A stretch of 57,272 nucleotides of DNA from Kangiellaceae bacterium (GCA_016743995.1 JADGFG010000003.1:1-57272); one strand, 5' to 3'; numbered from the stretch's first letter, positions 17,665 through 28,876 are shown. Notes: generated by a model from the letters alone, not told the origin. A program made the numbers and translations.

Positions 17665-18102
17665 ATGAGTTTTGAATCGCACTATCAATGCCTGCAGAAT
17701 ATGTTTTTAGCCGCTCCAATCAATCAGTTTTACAGGCCGCGTATCAAAATTGAAGAAGGCTATACGGAAATTGCTATTGATGTTCAGGAAAAATATTTCC
17801 ATGGGGCAAGTTCAGTTCATGGGTCTGTTTATTTTAAGATGTTAGATGATGCCGCTTATTTTTCTGCAAACTCGCTTGAGCTTGAATTTTTTCTGGTTAC
17901 TACGAGTTTTACCACCTATCTGACAAAACCGGTGAGTAGTGGCGTTATAAAAGCCGTTGGAAGAGTGGCTAATAAAAATCGTAGCCAGACGATTGCTGAG
18001 GCTATTGTGTACAATGCTAAAGGTATTGAAATTGGCCGTGGCAATGGCCTTTTTGTAAGAAGCAGAACAAAACTCAAAAATATAGATGATTATTGTTGTT
18101 AG
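17665..18102 (+). CDS. PaaI-like hotdog thioesterase
   Basis: A 145-residue hotdog-fold protein of the PaaI/YbgC type. The conserved central helix region reads VHGSVYFKMLDDAAYFSAN, where the usual family pattern is HGGxxxxLxDxAxxxA with an acidic catalytic residue (Asp in LDDAA). The later strands FLVTTSFTTYLTKPV and GVIKAVGRVANKNRSQTIAEA complete the fold. It should hydrolyse acyl-CoA thioesters; the natural substrate is unknown. It follows the PLP enzyme gene by 44 bases with a GAGATGATGT-type site before the ATG. Confidence 0.85.
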   Translation: MSFESHYQCLQNMFLAAPINQFYRPRIKIEEGYTEIAIDVQEKYFHGASSVHGSVYFKMLDDAAYFSANSLELEFFLVTTSFTTYLTKPVSSGVIKAVGRVANKNRSQTIAEAIVYNAKGIEIGRGNGLFVRSRTKLKNIDDYCC

Positions 18103-18111
18103 TCTATTTTC

Positions 18112-18129
18112 GGGGAGTCTGGGTATAAA
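18112..18129. repeat. Half-copy of the dispersed palindromic repeat
   Basis: GGGGAGTCTGGGTATAAA matches the right end of the element. The left end is absent. Confidence 0.55.
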
Positions 18130-18346
18130 TGTGATGCCTGTTACTTAATATGAATATTACCGACAGATGCTACACGCTATAAACAAAGTAAGTAAGATTT
18201 TCTTCTTCAATATCTGATTATTGAAATATTTTTGTTATAAAAAGTAAAATTAGCTAGAAGAATATTGACTAATTGTGCAAATTCCCCTAATTGTTACAAA
18301 AAGGTTAACTATAATTCAAGTTCTGACTATAGATATTGTTGGTAGT

Positions 18347-18389
18347 TATACCCAGACTAAAACCTGCACTTCCAGGGAGTTTGGGTATA
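18347..18389. repeat. Short copy of the dispersed palindromic repeat
   Basis: TATACCCAGACT at the left, CCTGCACTTCCAGGGAG in the middle and TTTGGGTATA at the right. The outer ends are inverted repeats of each other. Same family as 32687-32725 and 49556-49602. Confidence 0.75.
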
Positions 18390-18481
18390 GAGCTTAAACT
18401 TATCTACCTCTGAATGATGGCACATCCGTAAATCGTTAGCGTCAACTTAAAGTCGCTGATATTCTCATTAACGGTAATGAC

Positions 18482-20710
18482 TTGTATGAAAAATTAAATA
18501 CTCTTATGAAACAGTTAGTTCGGCGTTCAAAAGTACTCATCGTTGATGATCTGGCATCGAATAGAATTGCGTTGTCTCGTATTCTGGAAGAGCTTGATAT
18601 TGAAATACACGAGGCAGATAGTGGACGAAAAGCGCTTGCTCTGGTATTACGAAATCAATTTTCAGTCATTCTAATGGATGTAAAGATGCCGGTTATGGAT
18701 GGTTATGAGACCGCATCACTTATCCACAATAATCGACGTTTTGAAAATATTCCTATTGTAATGGTTACTGCTGGTGAGAATAATGAATCTGATTACATGA
18801 AGGCTTATCAGGCAGGCGCAGTGGATTACATAACAAAACCGGTTAAGCCGCTTGTATTAACCAATAAAGTAAAGCAGTTTGTTGAGCTGGATAATCAGCG
18901 TCGTATAGCGGTTGCGGCAGAAGAAGATAATGCACAATCCAGAGCGAGACTGGAGGTGTTACTGGAAGCAGCAGGAGAGGGCATTATTGGCATTGATCTG
19001 AAAGGAATTATCACTTTTGTTAACCCGAAAGCCTGTGAACTTTTGAGATTACACAAATGTGCCTTACTTGATGCGAGTATTTTTCGATTTATTCAACTTA
19101 ATAGTGATGATTCTCATCTGGCAGAGGAGCTTTCAAAACAGTCTTTTTCAATAGAATCATCAATAGGGCCTCACTCTTATATGGTACAGCAGAATCAACG
19201 TATTATTCATTATTTTGCTGAGCAATCTAAAAATGAAGACAACAGAGACCACTGGGTTGACAATGATGGTACGGTTTTTTATCCGCAAATCTGTTGTGAG
19301 TCAACCTATTCAAAAACAGGTAATTGTGAAGGTGCTGTTATTTTATTTCAGAATATTTCAGATAAAAGGGAAATGGAAAAAAAGTTGAAAACATTAGCGA
19401 GCTTTGATCCATTAACTCAGCTAGCTAATCGTCATTATTTTCAAGATGCGTTAAACAGGGCTATTGCAAGAAGTCAACGAACCATGAGTTTGCTAGGGCT
19501 TTTATTTTTGGATCTGGATCATTTTAAATATGTGAATGATAGCCTGGGACATGATGTAGGAGATTTGTTGCTTCAATGTATCAGTCAGCGAATTATTAAA
19601 GGGATACGAAGAGGGGATGTTGTAGCGAGAATGGGAGGGGATGAATTTGCAATCATTCTTCACGATCTGACATCAGTTGAAGACGCTGGTGTGATCGCTT
19701 CAAATATTTTATCGTTGGTCTCCAAGCCTATATTGATTAAAGATAATAACCTTGAAACCAGCGTTAGCATTGGGATTTCTCTGTTGGATGAGAATAATAC
19801 GAATGTTGACGACTTGGTGAAGTCTGCTGATACTGCCATGTACTATGCAAAAAAGCTGGGAAGAAATAAATATAAATATTTTAAAAAAGAAATGCAGGAA
19901 AAAGCAGAGAAGTCTAGCAAAATGCAAATTGCTCTGCATAAGGCAGTTAGTAACCACGAACTGGAATTATACTATCAACCCAAAGTTTCCTTTTCAAAAT
20001 ACCAGGTTGTTGGTGGTGAAGCTCTGTTGCGGTGGTTTCCACCAGGGCAGCCGATGATATCACCTGATGTTTTTATTCCAATTGCTGAAAGTAGTGGTCA
20101 GATTATTGATATTGGTTACTGGGTTCTTAAGCAAGCTTGTCAACAGATAAAAAAATGGAACGAATTAAACCAGATGAAAAACATGGTGTTGTCTGTCAAT
20201 GTATCAACGATACAGTTGATGGCTGGTAATTTTGAAAACATATTAAAGAAAGTTATAGTTGAGAATAATATACCACCAGAAATGTTGGAAATTGAATTAA
20301 CAGAAACAGGGGTTATGTTTGATCCGGTTAATGCAAAAAATGTATTGGGAACTATTCATGAACTGGGGGTTGCAATTTCAATTGATGATTTCGGTACCGG
20401 GCATTCTTCTATCGATCAATTAAGGCGGCTGCCGATCGACTCCATAAAAATTGACAGAAGTTTTGTTAAGGATATTGGTGTCGACAAACAGGACGAGGAA
20501 ATTATACTCGCCATGTTGGCACTGGCCAGAACAATGGATATTCAGGTTATTGCTGAAGGTGTAGAAACGGCACAACAGGTAGATTTTCTTGTTGATGCAG
20601 GTTGTGATCTGTTTCAAGGCTATTTTTTCTCGAAACCTGTGGCTATTGATGATTATGAACGTTTTGTTTTCAATGGGTTGCCACAGACATTTCCTTTGCT
20701 TGCTCATTAA
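18482..20710 (+). CDS. Response regulator with PAS, GGDEF and EAL domains
   Basis: A 742-residue soluble response regulator. A receiver domain at about 18-135 has the VDD acidic pair and phospho-acceptor Asp66 in LMDVKMP. A PAS-like domain lies at about 150-290, then a GGDEF domain (GGDEF at 385-389, I-site RRGD five residues before), then an EAL domain (EALLRW, Glu513; IDDFGTGHSS; VIAEGVET). All motifs for both diguanylate cyclase and phosphodiesterase activity are kept, so phosphorylation probably sets the balance. The start is uncertain: TTG at 18482, or ATG at 18506 which lacks a ribosome binding site. No partner kinase is adjacent. Confidence 0.92.
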   Translation: MYEKLNTLMKQLVRRSKVLIVDDLASNRIALSRILEELDIEIHEADSGRKALALVLRNQFSVILMDVKMPVMDGYETASLIHNNRRFENIPIVMVTAGENNESDYMKAYQAGAVDYITKPVKPLVLTNKVKQFVELDNQRRIAVAAEEDNAQSRARLEVLLEAAGEGIIGIDLKGIITFVNPKACELLRLHKCALLDASIFRFIQLNSDDSHLAEELSKQSFSIESSIGPHSYMVQQNQRIIHYFAEQSKNEDNRDHWVDNDGTVFYPQICCESTYSKTGNCEGAVILFQNISDKREMEKKLKTLASFDPLTQLANRHYFQDALNRAIARSQRTMSLLGLLFLDLDHFKYVNDSLGHDVGDLLLQCISQRIIKGIRRGDVVARMGGDEFAIILHDLTSVEDAGVIASNILSLVSKPILIKDNNLETSVSIGISLLDENNTNVDDLVKSADTAMYYAKKLGRNKYKYFKKEMQEKAEKSSKMQIALHKAVSNHELELYYQPKVSFSKYQVVGGEALLRWFPPGQPMISPDVFIPIAESSGQIIDIGYWVLKQACQQIKKWNELNQMKNMVLSVNVSTIQLMAGNFENILKKVIVENNIPPEMLEIELTETGVMFDPVNAKNVLGTIHELGVAISIDDFGTGHSSIDQLRRLPIDSIKIDRSFVKDIGVDKQDEEIILAMLALARTMDIQVIAEGVETAQQVDFLVDAGCDLFQGYFFSKPVAIDDYERFVFNGLPQTFPLLAH

Positions 20711-20789
20711 ACTGGAGAACACTCATTTCTGAAGCGGATAGGTATTCGAATGGAATAAGCATAGATGTTCTTTAGTTGTTTCTTCTCTA

Positions 20790-20830
20790 TAACATGGCGA
20801 AAACAATGAGTTAGTCATGTTACCTTTTTT
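20790..20830 (+). terminator. Weak hairpin with T-run after the REC-GGDEF-EAL gene
   Basis: TAACATG, a 19-base loop, CATGTTA, then CCTTTTTT. The T run is good, but the stem is short and AT-rich with a long loop, so this is a weak candidate terminator. Confidence 0.3.
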
Positions 20831-20997
20831 CTCGTCAGCAAAAGGTTCTTTCATAAAATATAATAAGAGTATGTCTGTCGTACGCCTGGTTTTTGAATTA
20901 GTAATATAAGGCTGTGGGAAGTTAAGAGGCGGGCGTGATAGTAGTCATTGGAAACATCATTCATGTTTGTGAATGGTTTTATATAAGGGGGTGAGGT

Positions 20998-23283
20998 ATG
21001 AAATGGAAGCTGATATTTATTCTGCCAATAGTCATTTTATTGATATTCTTCTCACTGGTTTATTATCAGGTTTATCAGTTTGAGCATAAATACGATGATT
21101 TACCACAGGTCAATGCAGTCCCCATAATTTCCCTGAAAAAAAAGAACATCCCATCTTACCGTGGACCGCATCCATCAAGAATAATCAGAAGCTCATTGTC
21201 TTCAGTAAAAAAAATTAATCTTGGAGAGGTCAGTGGTATTAAGCCAGATTATGCCAACGAATTGCAATATCCTTTTATTTGTAGCACGGAGGAGTCTGGC
21301 CTTGGCCAGCCACTGGTTGATAATCAGCAGGGGGTTGGTATTCCTGTTTATGAAGAGGAAAATGGAAGTAAGACAACAAAAATTATGGGTTATAGTAAAA
21401 ACTGTTCTTCGCCAACTCGAGCGTCGTACTACTATAAAAGCACTGTTGATGGTGCTTTTTATCCTTTTACTTCAAAGGTTACTGATGTTGAGCTTATATC
21501 TTTAAAAGGCAAGAAGATTCCTTTTATTATAAGAGTTGAAATGGGAACCATTAATCGTTTTATTTATGCTATTGTTGCATTAAAAGGGGCTAATGGGACA
21601 TTAGAAAGTCCTGATGGGACAAACTGGAATAATAAGCTGATTTATCAGTTTCGGGGTGGTGTTGGTATTGGTTATAAGCAAGGCAGAATTAACCCCTTAT
21701 ATCTGCTAAAACGCAGAGCAGAACAATTAAAAAATGGTTATGCAATCATTTATTCTTCAGCTAACCAGACATCTAATCACTACAATATCTGGTTAGCTGA
21801 AGATACTGCTCGTCGAGTAAAACATCAATTTAATCATCTGTACGGTGAAGAAGATTATCTTGTTGGTGTCGGGGGATCTGGCGGGGCTATTCAACAATAT
21901 CTGATTGCACAGAATAATTCAAAATTTCTGGACGCGAGTATCGCTTTGTATTCTTATCCGGATATGGCGACTCAGACAATTTATGTTTTTGACTGTGAAC
22001 TACTTGAATATTATTTTGATGTGGTGGATAACGATAATGACAAATGGGGTCGGTGGGAGAACCGGCAAGCGGTAGAAGGACTTAATTCGGTAACCGGTAT
22101 AAAAAATCAGATATCGCTATTGTATGACCTGTCTTTGATATTACGTGGTTACAGTCCACCCTATCCACGTGGAATGAGTGAGTGTAGTAAAAGCTGGCGG
22201 GGAGTTACTCAGTTGGTCAATAATCCCAATTATGTTCATTACTATAAACGATTTAAGCCTCAGGTTTTAAAACAGACACATTTTAGTCATTGGGAAGATC
22301 TTAAAAAATTTTATGGTGTTGATCATCGAGGTTATGCGAGGACAACCTTTGATAATGTCGGGGTGCAATATGGATTGAATGCACTGATTGATAATAAAAT
22401 CAGTATACAGGAGTTTTTAAAACTTAATGCAAAAATTGGTGGTTGGAAACCCCCTCATAAGATGCGACCTGAGCGCTACTGGGCTATTGGAGGAGAGTCT
22501 TCGTTAAGCGATTTTTCCGTCTGGAGCCAGCATAATATGCTACATGACGAAAATTCTGATAAAGATATTGTACCGCGTTCCAGGGGCAGTATTGAAGCAA
22601 TGCGAGGTATTTATCAGTCAGGACATGTTTTTGTCGGAAAAGTTGATATTCCAATTATAGATTTACGTCACTATCTGGATGACGAACTAGATATGCACCA
22701 CTCATCGGCTTCTTTCTCTACTCGCTTGCGTATTATTAGAGAGCAGGGACATGCAGATAACCAATTAATCTGGGTGACCAGAAAACCGCACCATCCACTG
22801 CAGGATGCGTTAGATTTAATGGATAAGTGGCTTATGAAAAAGAAAACACTTGATGCGCGCGGAGTTGTCAATTCGGTCCTTTTGAGCAAACCAGATACCG
22901 CTTCTGACCGATGTTACTCAAAAGATGGGGAAATTATTGCCGATGGAGAAGGGGTATGGAATGGGCGCTGGAATAAAAAGCCGACCGGGGTCTGTATGAA
23001 ACGTTACCCCATTTATGGCGTGTCGCGTACCGTAGCAGGCGCCAGTCTTGCTGGGGATACTTACAAATGTGCATTACAGAGTATTGATAAAGCGATGCAA
23101 AATAATATTTATGGTGACATTAATATTAGCCCTTACAAAGGGCGCATGAAGCTGATTTTCCCAGATGGCGTTTGTGACTATACTCAGACCGATGTGGGAC
23201 GACCACCGGGACTTTTTCTTGCCACCAGAGAATTACCTTCTCAAACTCCTGCTTCGAGTGCGGGTACGCAGACCGCAAAATAA
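20998..23283 (+). CDS. DUF6351-like exported hydrolase
   Basis: A 761-residue protein anchored or exported by a hydrophobic segment at about 5-25. The opening of the mature part, PFICSTEESGLGQPLVDNQQG, matches what I recall of the DUF6351 family, which has an alpha/beta-hydrolase (tannase or PHB-depolymerase-like) core. GVGGSGGAIQQYL contains a GxSxG elbow with Ser294 as candidate nucleophile. Candidate acid and histidine residues lie in VDIPIIDLRHYLDDELDMHH, but the exact triad cannot be fixed by eye. The substrate is unknown; polymer or ester degradation outside the cytoplasm is plausible. The ATG has a strong GGGGGTGAGG site. Confidence 0.75.
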   Translation: MKWKLIFILPIVILLIFFSLVYYQVYQFEHKYDDLPQVNAVPIISLKKKNIPSYRGPHPSRIIRSSLSSVKKINLGEVSGIKPDYANELQYPFICSTEESGLGQPLVDNQQGVGIPVYEEENGSKTTKIMGYSKNCSSPTRASYYYKSTVDGAFYPFTSKVTDVELISLKGKKIPFIIRVEMGTINRFIYAIVALKGANGTLESPDGTNWNNKLIYQFRGGVGIGYKQGRINPLYLLKRRAEQLKNGYAIIYSSANQTSNHYNIWLAEDTARRVKHQFNHLYGEEDYLVGVGGSGGAIQQYLIAQNNSKFLDASIALYSYPDMATQTIYVFDCELLEYYFDVVDNDNDKWGRWENRQAVEGLNSVTGIKNQISLLYDLSLILRGYSPPYPRGMSECSKSWRGVTQLVNNPNYVHYYKRFKPQVLKQTHFSHWEDLKKFYGVDHRGYARTTFDNVGVQYGLNALIDNKISIQEFLKLNAKIGGWKPPHKMRPERYWAIGGESSLSDFSVWSQHNMLHDENSDKDIVPRSRGSIEAMRGIYQSGHVFVGKVDIPIIDLRHYLDDELDMHHSSASFSTRLRIIREQGHADNQLIWVTRKPHHPLQDALDLMDKWLMKKKTLDARGVVNSVLLSKPDTASDRCYSKDGEIIADGEGVWNGRWNKKPTGVCMKRYPIYGVSRTVAGASLAGDTYKCALQSIDKAMQNNIYGDINISPYKGRMKLIFPDGVCDYTQTDVGRPPGLFLATRELPSQTPASSAGTQTAK

Positions 23284-23396
23284 TCTACCATTAATAACGA
23301 AAAGATAATACACTGAGACATTGAGTCAGAACTCAGGTTGCTCATTGTGAATAAAATAAATAGAAGTTTTAAGCTTCAAAGGTTTTGTAAGAGATT

Positions 23397-24425
23397 ATGG
23401 ATTTAAATTCGGGGAGCCGCCATCAGACTCCATTAATTGTGACACTTGCCGCTCTCGTAATAGTGATTGCCGGATTAAAAGTGGCGGCACCGCTATTAGC
23501 CCAGTTTTTGTTGGCGTTGTTTATTGCGGTGGTTTGTACGCCATCAATTCACTGGATGGAAAGCAAAAAAATACCACGTAGTTTAGCTATATTCCTGGTA
23601 CTGTTCGTTATTCTGGCATTTGTTTATCTGGTCGTTGTTCTGGTTGGAGATTCGATTCAGTCATTTAGTGATAATAAAACCCTGTATGTGCAAAAACTGG
23701 ATGCTCAATTTCAAGCGTTGACCAGCTGGCTGGTGTCCATTGGCATTCCGGCTCAAGGCGTTGAAGTGTCTACGCTGGTTGAAAAGGCTGATATCATGTC
23801 GTTGGTTACCCGAGTTGTTGGTGGTCTGGGAACTATTTTTAGTGATTTTTTTGTTATATTTTTAAGTGTCATTTTTATTCTTGCAGAGATGACAAGCTTT
23901 CCGGAAAAATTTAAAAAAGCTTTTTCAGACAGCCAGGACAAAATGGTCCATGTTAATGCCATTCTTGGGAAAATCAGACATTATCTGGCGATTAAAACCG
24001 GGGCCAGTTTAGTCACCGGAATTCTGGTTTCGATACTTCTGGTGCTGATTGGCGTCGATTATCCCTTTTTATGGGGAATGCTCACTTTTCTACTTAACTA
24101 TATTCCAAATATAGGCTCTATTATTGCTGCAATACCAGCACTTATTCTGGCATTAGTCCAGTTAGGGCCCATGGCTATGCTTTGGACTGCGGTCAGCTTT
24201 TTTGCGGTTAACAATTTGATTGGTAACTTTCTTGAACCTCGCTTTATGGGAAAAATGCTGGGGCTTTCTACATTAGTGGTATTTTTATCTTTAATTTTCT
24301 GGGGCTGGATTTTTGGTTCCGTTGGTATGTTTTTATCAATTCCGCTAACAATGACAATCAAAATTGCGCTGGATACTCATGAAGAAACTCGCTGGCTGGG
24401 TGTGATGCTTGGCGCTGAAGAGTAG
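23397..24425 (+). CDS. AI-2E family transporter (PerM/YdiK type)
   Basis: A 342-residue polytopic inner-membrane protein with about eight hydrophobic helices. Family signatures are present: LNYIPNIGSIIAAIPA in the C-terminal half, then GNFLEPRFMGKMLGLS and VGMFLSIPLTMTIKIALD. Members are variously described as exporters of autoinducer-2, as permeases or as sodium/proton antiporters, so no substrate is assigned. It starts 113 bases after the DUF6351-like gene on the same strand. A small membrane protein gene follows at 24628. Confidence 0.9.
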   Translation: MDLNSGSRHQTPLIVTLAALVIVIAGLKVAAPLLAQFLLALFIAVVCTPSIHWMESKKIPRSLAIFLVLFVILAFVYLVVVLVGDSIQSFSDNKTLYVQKLDAQFQALTSWLVSIGIPAQGVEVSTLVEKADIMSLVTRVVGGLGTIFSDFFVIFLSVIFILAEMTSFPEKFKKAFSDSQDKMVHVNAILGKIRHYLAIKTGASLVTGILVSILLVLIGVDYPFLWGMLTFLLNYIPNIGSIIAAIPALILALVQLGPMAMLWTAVSFFAVNNLIGNFLEPRFMGKMLGLSTLVVFLSLIFWGWIFGSVGMFLSIPLTMTIKIALDTHEETRWLGVMLGAEE

Positions 24426-24627
24426 ACAGGCTAAAGAAATAGCGTGTTTTATCAATGGTAAGGCTTTGTCTGTTATTCGGGTCAATCAGATTTTGTAACA
24501 ATTACACAAAGTTTTAAACACTCTGTATGCATAGGTTCACGTACACTGAATATTAATTTCAATGCGGGAGATTTAACGCTCCGTTAAGTCATCCAGTCTG
24601 CAACCAGCTTGTACGGGAGTCATTAAA

Positions 24628-24966
24628 ATGTCTGCTACCAGACGGTCAGCTTTATATCGGGCTGTGCGTAATCGATGGGCAATATTGATGCATCGATATT
24701 CTCATTCTTCAGAAAGAATGCTTAATAACCCCCTGATGAGACCTGCGAAAAAGATAATTGTAACGATTGCAGGTTTGTTGATGATTTTAACTGGTGTCCT
24801 GTTGATCGTATTGCCAGGTCCGGCTATGTTATTTATTCCTCTGGGACTGGTTATTCTGGCAACAGAATATCCGATTGCAAAGAAATGGCTTAGAAAGTTT
24901 CAACGTATGTTAACTGCTTCGGCAAAAAAAGCCGATGACTTTTTTGCTCGTCGGAGAAAAAACTGA
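24628..24966 (+). CDS. Small PGPGW-type membrane protein
   Basis: A 112-residue protein with a basic N-terminus and a hydrophobic hairpin at about 45-80 (IVTIAGLLMILTGVLLIVL, then PGPAMLFIPLGLVIL), followed by a basic tail. The PGPA turn between two helices is the hallmark of the PGPGW family of small putative transmembrane proteins, whose function is unknown. It is on the same strand as the AI-2E gene, 202 bases downstream, and converges on icmF. Confidence 0.75.
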   Translation: MSATRRSALYRAVRNRWAILMHRYSHSSERMLNNPLMRPAKKIIVTIAGLLMILTGVLLIVLPGPAMLFIPLGLVILATEYPIAKKWLRKFQRMLTASAKKADDFFARRRKN

Positions 24967-25010
24967 ATTTCCATAGCATCATAAAATGCTGTTAAGTATT
25001 GCTTCTTGCT

Positions 25011-28000
25011 TTACATATTTCTTCGGTATTGTCCCCCAACTTTATATAAGGTTTGTGTGATCTGACCCAGTGAGCAGTACTTAGTTGCCTCCATTAATTC
25101 GTTAAAGATATTTTTGTTCTTAAGTGCTGCCTCCTCAATTAATTTTAACTGGATATCCGCATTTTCCTCATTGGCAGTGTGTAAACTTTCGAGCATTGTA
25201 ATCTGATAAGTTTTTTCTTCTTGAGTAGAGCGAATAACTTCTCCAGGAATTACCGTGGGTGAGCCATCTGATGATAAGAAGGTGTTAACACCAATAATAG
25301 GGTAGTCTCCTGTGTGTTTTAATTCTTCGTAATACATCGATTCTTCCTGAATTTTTGAGCGTTGATACATCGTTTCCATCGCGCCGGATACTCCGCCACG
25401 TTCACTGATGCGTTCAAATTCGCAGAGCACTGCTTCTTCAACCAGACAGGTTAACTCTTCAATGATAAAAGAGCCCTGTAAAGGGTTTTGATTTTTATTA
25501 AGCCCCAACTCTCGATTAATGATTAGCTGAATGGCCATGGCACGTCTGACAGACGCTTCTGTTGGCGTTGTAATGGCTTCGTCATAGGCGTTGGTATGTA
25601 AAGAGTTACAATTGTCATAAATGGCGTACAAAGCCTGTAGTGTCGTTCTGATATCGTTAAAATCTATTTCCTGAGCATGCAAAGAGCGACCAGAGGTTTG
25701 AATATGATATTTCAGCATTTGAGCTCTTGAGTCTGCTTTATATTTTAACTTCATTGCTTTAGCCCAAATCCGTCTGGCAACTCGACCGATTACTGCATAT
25801 TCAGGATCAATACCATTAGAAAAGAAGAAACTGAAATTTGGTGCAAACTTGTTGATGTCCATGCCACGAGCCAGATAATACTCTACAAAAGTAAATCCGT
25901 TGGCCAGGGTAAAGGCCAGTTGAGAAATAGGGTTTGCTCCGGCTTCTGCGATGTGATAACCGGATATAGAAACAGAATAAAAATTACGGATATTTTTTTC
26001 AATAAAATATTCCTGTACATCCCCCATCAGCTTTAACGCAAATTCGGTTGAGAAGATACAGGTGTTTTGCGCCTGGTCTTCTTTTAAAATATCAGCCTGT
26101 ACGGTTCCTCTGACCTTTTGAATGGTATCGTATTTGATCGTCTGGTAAGTTTCTGCGGGTAGAACCTGGTCACCGGTAACCCCCAGAAGCATTAAACCCA
26201 GCCCATCATTTCCTTCTGGAATATCACCCTGGTATAGAGGTTTTTGTAGTTTTTTCTGATTATAAATGGTTTTTATTTTTTCACTGACTTGTGAGGTAAG
26301 ATTGTTCTCTCTGATATAAATTTCGCATTCTTGATCAATGGCTGTATTAAGAAAAAAACCAACGAGTACTGGCGCAGGACCATTAATGGTCATAGAGACT
26401 GATGTTGTCGGGTTGGTAAGCCGAAACCCTGAATAGAGTTTTTTTGCATCGTCAAGACAGCAGATTGAAACGCCTGCGTTTCCAATTTTACCGTAAATGT
26501 CAGGTCGATAATCCGGATTGTCTCCGTATAATGTTACTGAATCGAAAGCGGTTGATAAACGAGCAGCGGGCATATTCTTTGAAACATAGTGAAATCGTCT
26601 GTTGGTTCTTTCGGGGCCACCTTCTCCGGCAAACATGCGAGTAGGGTCTTCACCTTCACGTTTAAAAGGAAAAACGCCAGCAGTATAGGGAAACTGACCG
26701 GGATAATTTTCCTGTAGCTTCCATTTCAGCCGATCAGCCCAGCCTGAATATTGTGGGACTGATATTTTAGGAATTTTCAGGTCAGATAATGAACGACTAT
26801 GGGTTTTTATTTTTATCTCTTTATTTCTTACTTTAAAAGAATAGTATTCCTGTTGATATTGTTGGCATTCCTCTTCCCAGTCATTGAGTATCTTACTATT
26901 TTCTCTGTCGAGTTTCAGTTCGGTATTTTCTAATAATTGTTCAAGAGAATTTTTCAGTGCTTTGTCATTATCGACCAGTTTGAGTGTTTCAACCAGGCTT
27001 TGTACTTTTTTAGCCTGGCTGGACTGTTGAGTAACCCATTCATCATACTGACGGTTATTCTCTGCAATTTCTGCCAGGTAGCGGATGCGCCTGGGGGGGA
27101 TGATATTGATTTTTTCTGAGTGTTCATCATTTGATGTTAACTGACTGTTCAGGTCTGTCTTAGCATGAGAGTTGATTAACTGAATAAGATGAAGATACAA
27201 CTGGTTGGTACCTTCGTCGTTAAACTGACTGGCTATAGTGCCATACACCGGCATTTCATTCATTGGTGTTTCAAATAAGCCCTGGTTACGCTGGAATTGT
27301 TTCTGTACATCACGTAGTGCATCGGGAGCACCTCGCTTATCAAACTTATTGATTGCAATAATGTCTGCAAAGTCCAGCATATCGATTTTTTCAAGCTGGG
27401 TTGCTGCACCATACTCTGGTGTCATGACATACATGGAAACATTTGAATGTTCTTCTATTTCTGTATCTGACTGTCCAATTCCAGAAGTTTCCAGAATGAT
27501 TAAATCAAAGTCGGCTGCTTTTACAATATTAACCGCAGCCTGAATATGTGGTGAAAGTGCAAGGTTTGACTGTCTGGTGGCCAGAGAGCGCATATAGATA
27601 CGTTTATCATGAATGGCATTCATCCTGATGCGGTCACCCAGCAAGGCACCACCAGTTTTTCTCTTGGATGGATCGACCGAGATAATCGCAATTTTTATTG
27701 CCTGAAAATCCATCAGAAAACGACGAACCAGTTCATCAACGATTGATGATTTTCCTGAACCACCTGTTCCTGTTATTCCCAGAACGACAGCGTTGCCATC
27801 TTGCGCTGTTATATTTATACGATTAAATATTTCTTTATTTTCTTCTGGATAGTTTTCGGCTGCAGAAATTAACTGACCAATTTCCTTATGATCCTGGGGG
27901 GAGGGGATTGAGTCGGGGGCATGTTGTCCGGTGGCAAAGTCGGCCTGTTGTATTAAATCATTAATCATCCCCTGTAGTCCCAGTTGACGTCCGTCATCGG

Positions 28001-28367
28001 GGGAATATATTCGGGCCACCCCATATTGTTGCAATCTTTTTATTTCTTCAGGAAGGATAACGCCACCACCTCCGGCAAAAACCTGAATGTGAGCACAATC
28101 TTTTTCTTTTAGCAGATCTATCATGTATTTGAGATATTCTTCGTGTCCTCCCTGATAAGATGTGATAGCAATCGCTTGCACATCTTCCTGAATGGCGCAA
28201 TCAACAACTTCCTGAACACCGCGATTATGACCTAGATGGATGACTTCGCAACCACTGGACTGAATAATCCTTCGCATAATATTAATGGCCGCATCATGGC
28301 CATCAAACAGTGCGGCTGCGGTTACGATTCTTATTTTATGTTGGGCCTGGTAAGGAGATTGTGACAT
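25011..28367 (-). CDS. icmF: Fused isobutyryl-CoA mutase IcmF
   Basis: An 1118-residue fusion of three parts. Residues about 1-135 are a B12-binding domain (DGHDAA, the variant of DxHxxG whose His ligates cobalt). Residues about 185-400 are a MeaB-like G-protein chaperone (Walker [10 protein letters not shown] with Lys206, [33 protein letters not shown]). Residues about 540-1118 are the mutase barrel ([49 protein letters not shown]). This order defines IcmF, which interconverts isobutyryl-CoA and n-butyryl-CoA using adenosylcobalamin, with the built-in GTPase guarding cofactor loading. Some homologues prefer isovaleryl-CoA or pivalyl-CoA. The gene is alone, with no acyl-CoA dehydrogenase beside it. 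Confidence 0.93.
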   Translation of the reverse strand: MSQSPYQAQHKIRIVTAAALFDGHDAAINIMRRIIQSSGCEVIHLGHNRGVQEVVDCAIQEDVQAIAITSYQGGHEEYLKYMIDLLKEKDCAHIQVFAGGGGVILPEEIKRLQQYGVARIYSPDDGRQLGLQGMINDLIQQADFATGQHAPDSIPSPQDHKEIGQLISAAENYPEENKEIFNRINITAQDGNAVVLGITGTGGSGKSSIVDELVRRFLMDFQAIKIAIISVDPSKRKTGGALLGDRIRMNAIHDKRIYMRSLATRQSNLALSPHIQAAVNIVKAADFDLIILETSGIGQSDTEIEEHSNVSMYVMTPEYGAATQLEKIDMLDFADIIAINKFDKRGAPDALRDVQKQFQRNQGLFETPMNEMPVYGTIASQFNDEGTNQLYLHLIQLINSHAKTDLNSQLTSNDEHSEKINIIPPRRIRYLAEIAENNRQYDEWVTQQSSQAKKVQSLVETLKLVDNDKALKNSLEQLLENTELKLDRENSKILNDWEEECQQYQQEYYSFKVRNKEIKIKTHSRSLSDLKIPKISVPQYSGWADRLKWKLQENYPGQFPYTAGVFPFKREGEDPTRMFAGEGGPERTNRRFHYVSKNMPAARLSTAFDSVTLYGDNPDYRPDIYGKIGNAGVSICCLDDAKKLYSGFRLTNPTTSVSMTINGPAPVLVGFFLNTAIDQECEIYIRENNLTSQVSEKIKTIYNQKKLQKPLYQGDIPEGNDGLGLMLLGVTGDQVLPAETYQTIKYDTIQKVRGTVQADILKEDQAQNTCIFSTEFALKLMGDVQEYFIEKNIRNFYSVSISGYHIAEAGANPISQLAFTLANGFTFVEYYLARGMDINKFAPNFSFFFSNGIDPEYAVIGRVARRIWAKAMKLKYKADSRAQMLKYHIQTSGRSLHAQEIDFNDIRTTLQALYAIYDNCNSLHTNAYDEAITTPTEASVRRAMAIQLIINRELGLNKNQNPLQGSFIIEELTCLVEEAVLCEFERISERGGVSGAMETMYQRSKIQEESMYYEELKHTGDYPIIGVNTFLSSDGSPTVIPGEVIRSTQEEKTYQITMLESLHTANEENADIQLKLIEEAALKNKNIFNELMEATKYCSLGQITQTLYKVGGQYRRNM

Positions 28368-28876
28368 TATTTATTTTACTCTTAATGCTTTTTGTTATTG
28401 AGTCTGGCAGTACATCGCAATTTTCAAGCGAGTTTACCGTTTTTGAGAAAACCAGGTTGATAGTCTCACTGATTTTTCTGTTGTACTGATTCTTCTGTTA
28501 TTCGAGAGTCTTAATTATTTGAGAGTACCAATTATTCGAGTCTACCGATTATTTAAAGGATGAATCGAATAAAAGATATCTCCAGATGAATTAATTAACG
28601 CATTAATTCATCAAATGATACGTTGAGTGAAAGTATATGGATGATGAGCTGGATTTAAAAGCTGTTTTTTGCAGCGCTGATTTTAAAGAAGGGTTTAAAA
28701 TGAAGTATTGAGAGTGTCCGGGCTGTTATCCGTAGCGGAATGACAGGCTGTGAGCGAGACTGCTAATCTCTGGCTTTTCATTGCTGAATAGCCAGAGGTT
28801 GATATTTTGACCGTTTTCGGTAAATGTATGGACTGAATAGGGCCTGTTCTCTGGTAGGTTTTTTCTTTCAGGCTAT
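28368..28876. other. Intergenic upstream of icmF
   Basis: About 510 bases between icmF and the Kazal-like lipoprotein gene. A degenerate 17-bp tandem repeat lies at 28497-28564. No gene or clear promoter is recognisable. Confidence 0.45.
28497..28564. repeat. Degenerate 17-bp tandem repeat, four units
   Basis: Four consecutive 17-base units starting ATTATTCGAG or close variants, in the region upstream of icmF. Unlike most tandem repeats here, it is not at a stop codon. Confidence 0.6.

Larger units (their letters stand above)
18103..18481. other. Intergenic with palindromic repeats
   Basis: About 380 bases holding a half-copy (18112-18129) and a full short copy (18347-18389) of the dispersed palindromic repeat. 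No gene is recognisable between them. Confidence 0.5.

Noticed and set aside
24970-24995. Terminator between the PGPGW gene and icmF
   Set aside because: AGCAT...ATGCT gives only a 5-bp stem and there is no T run.
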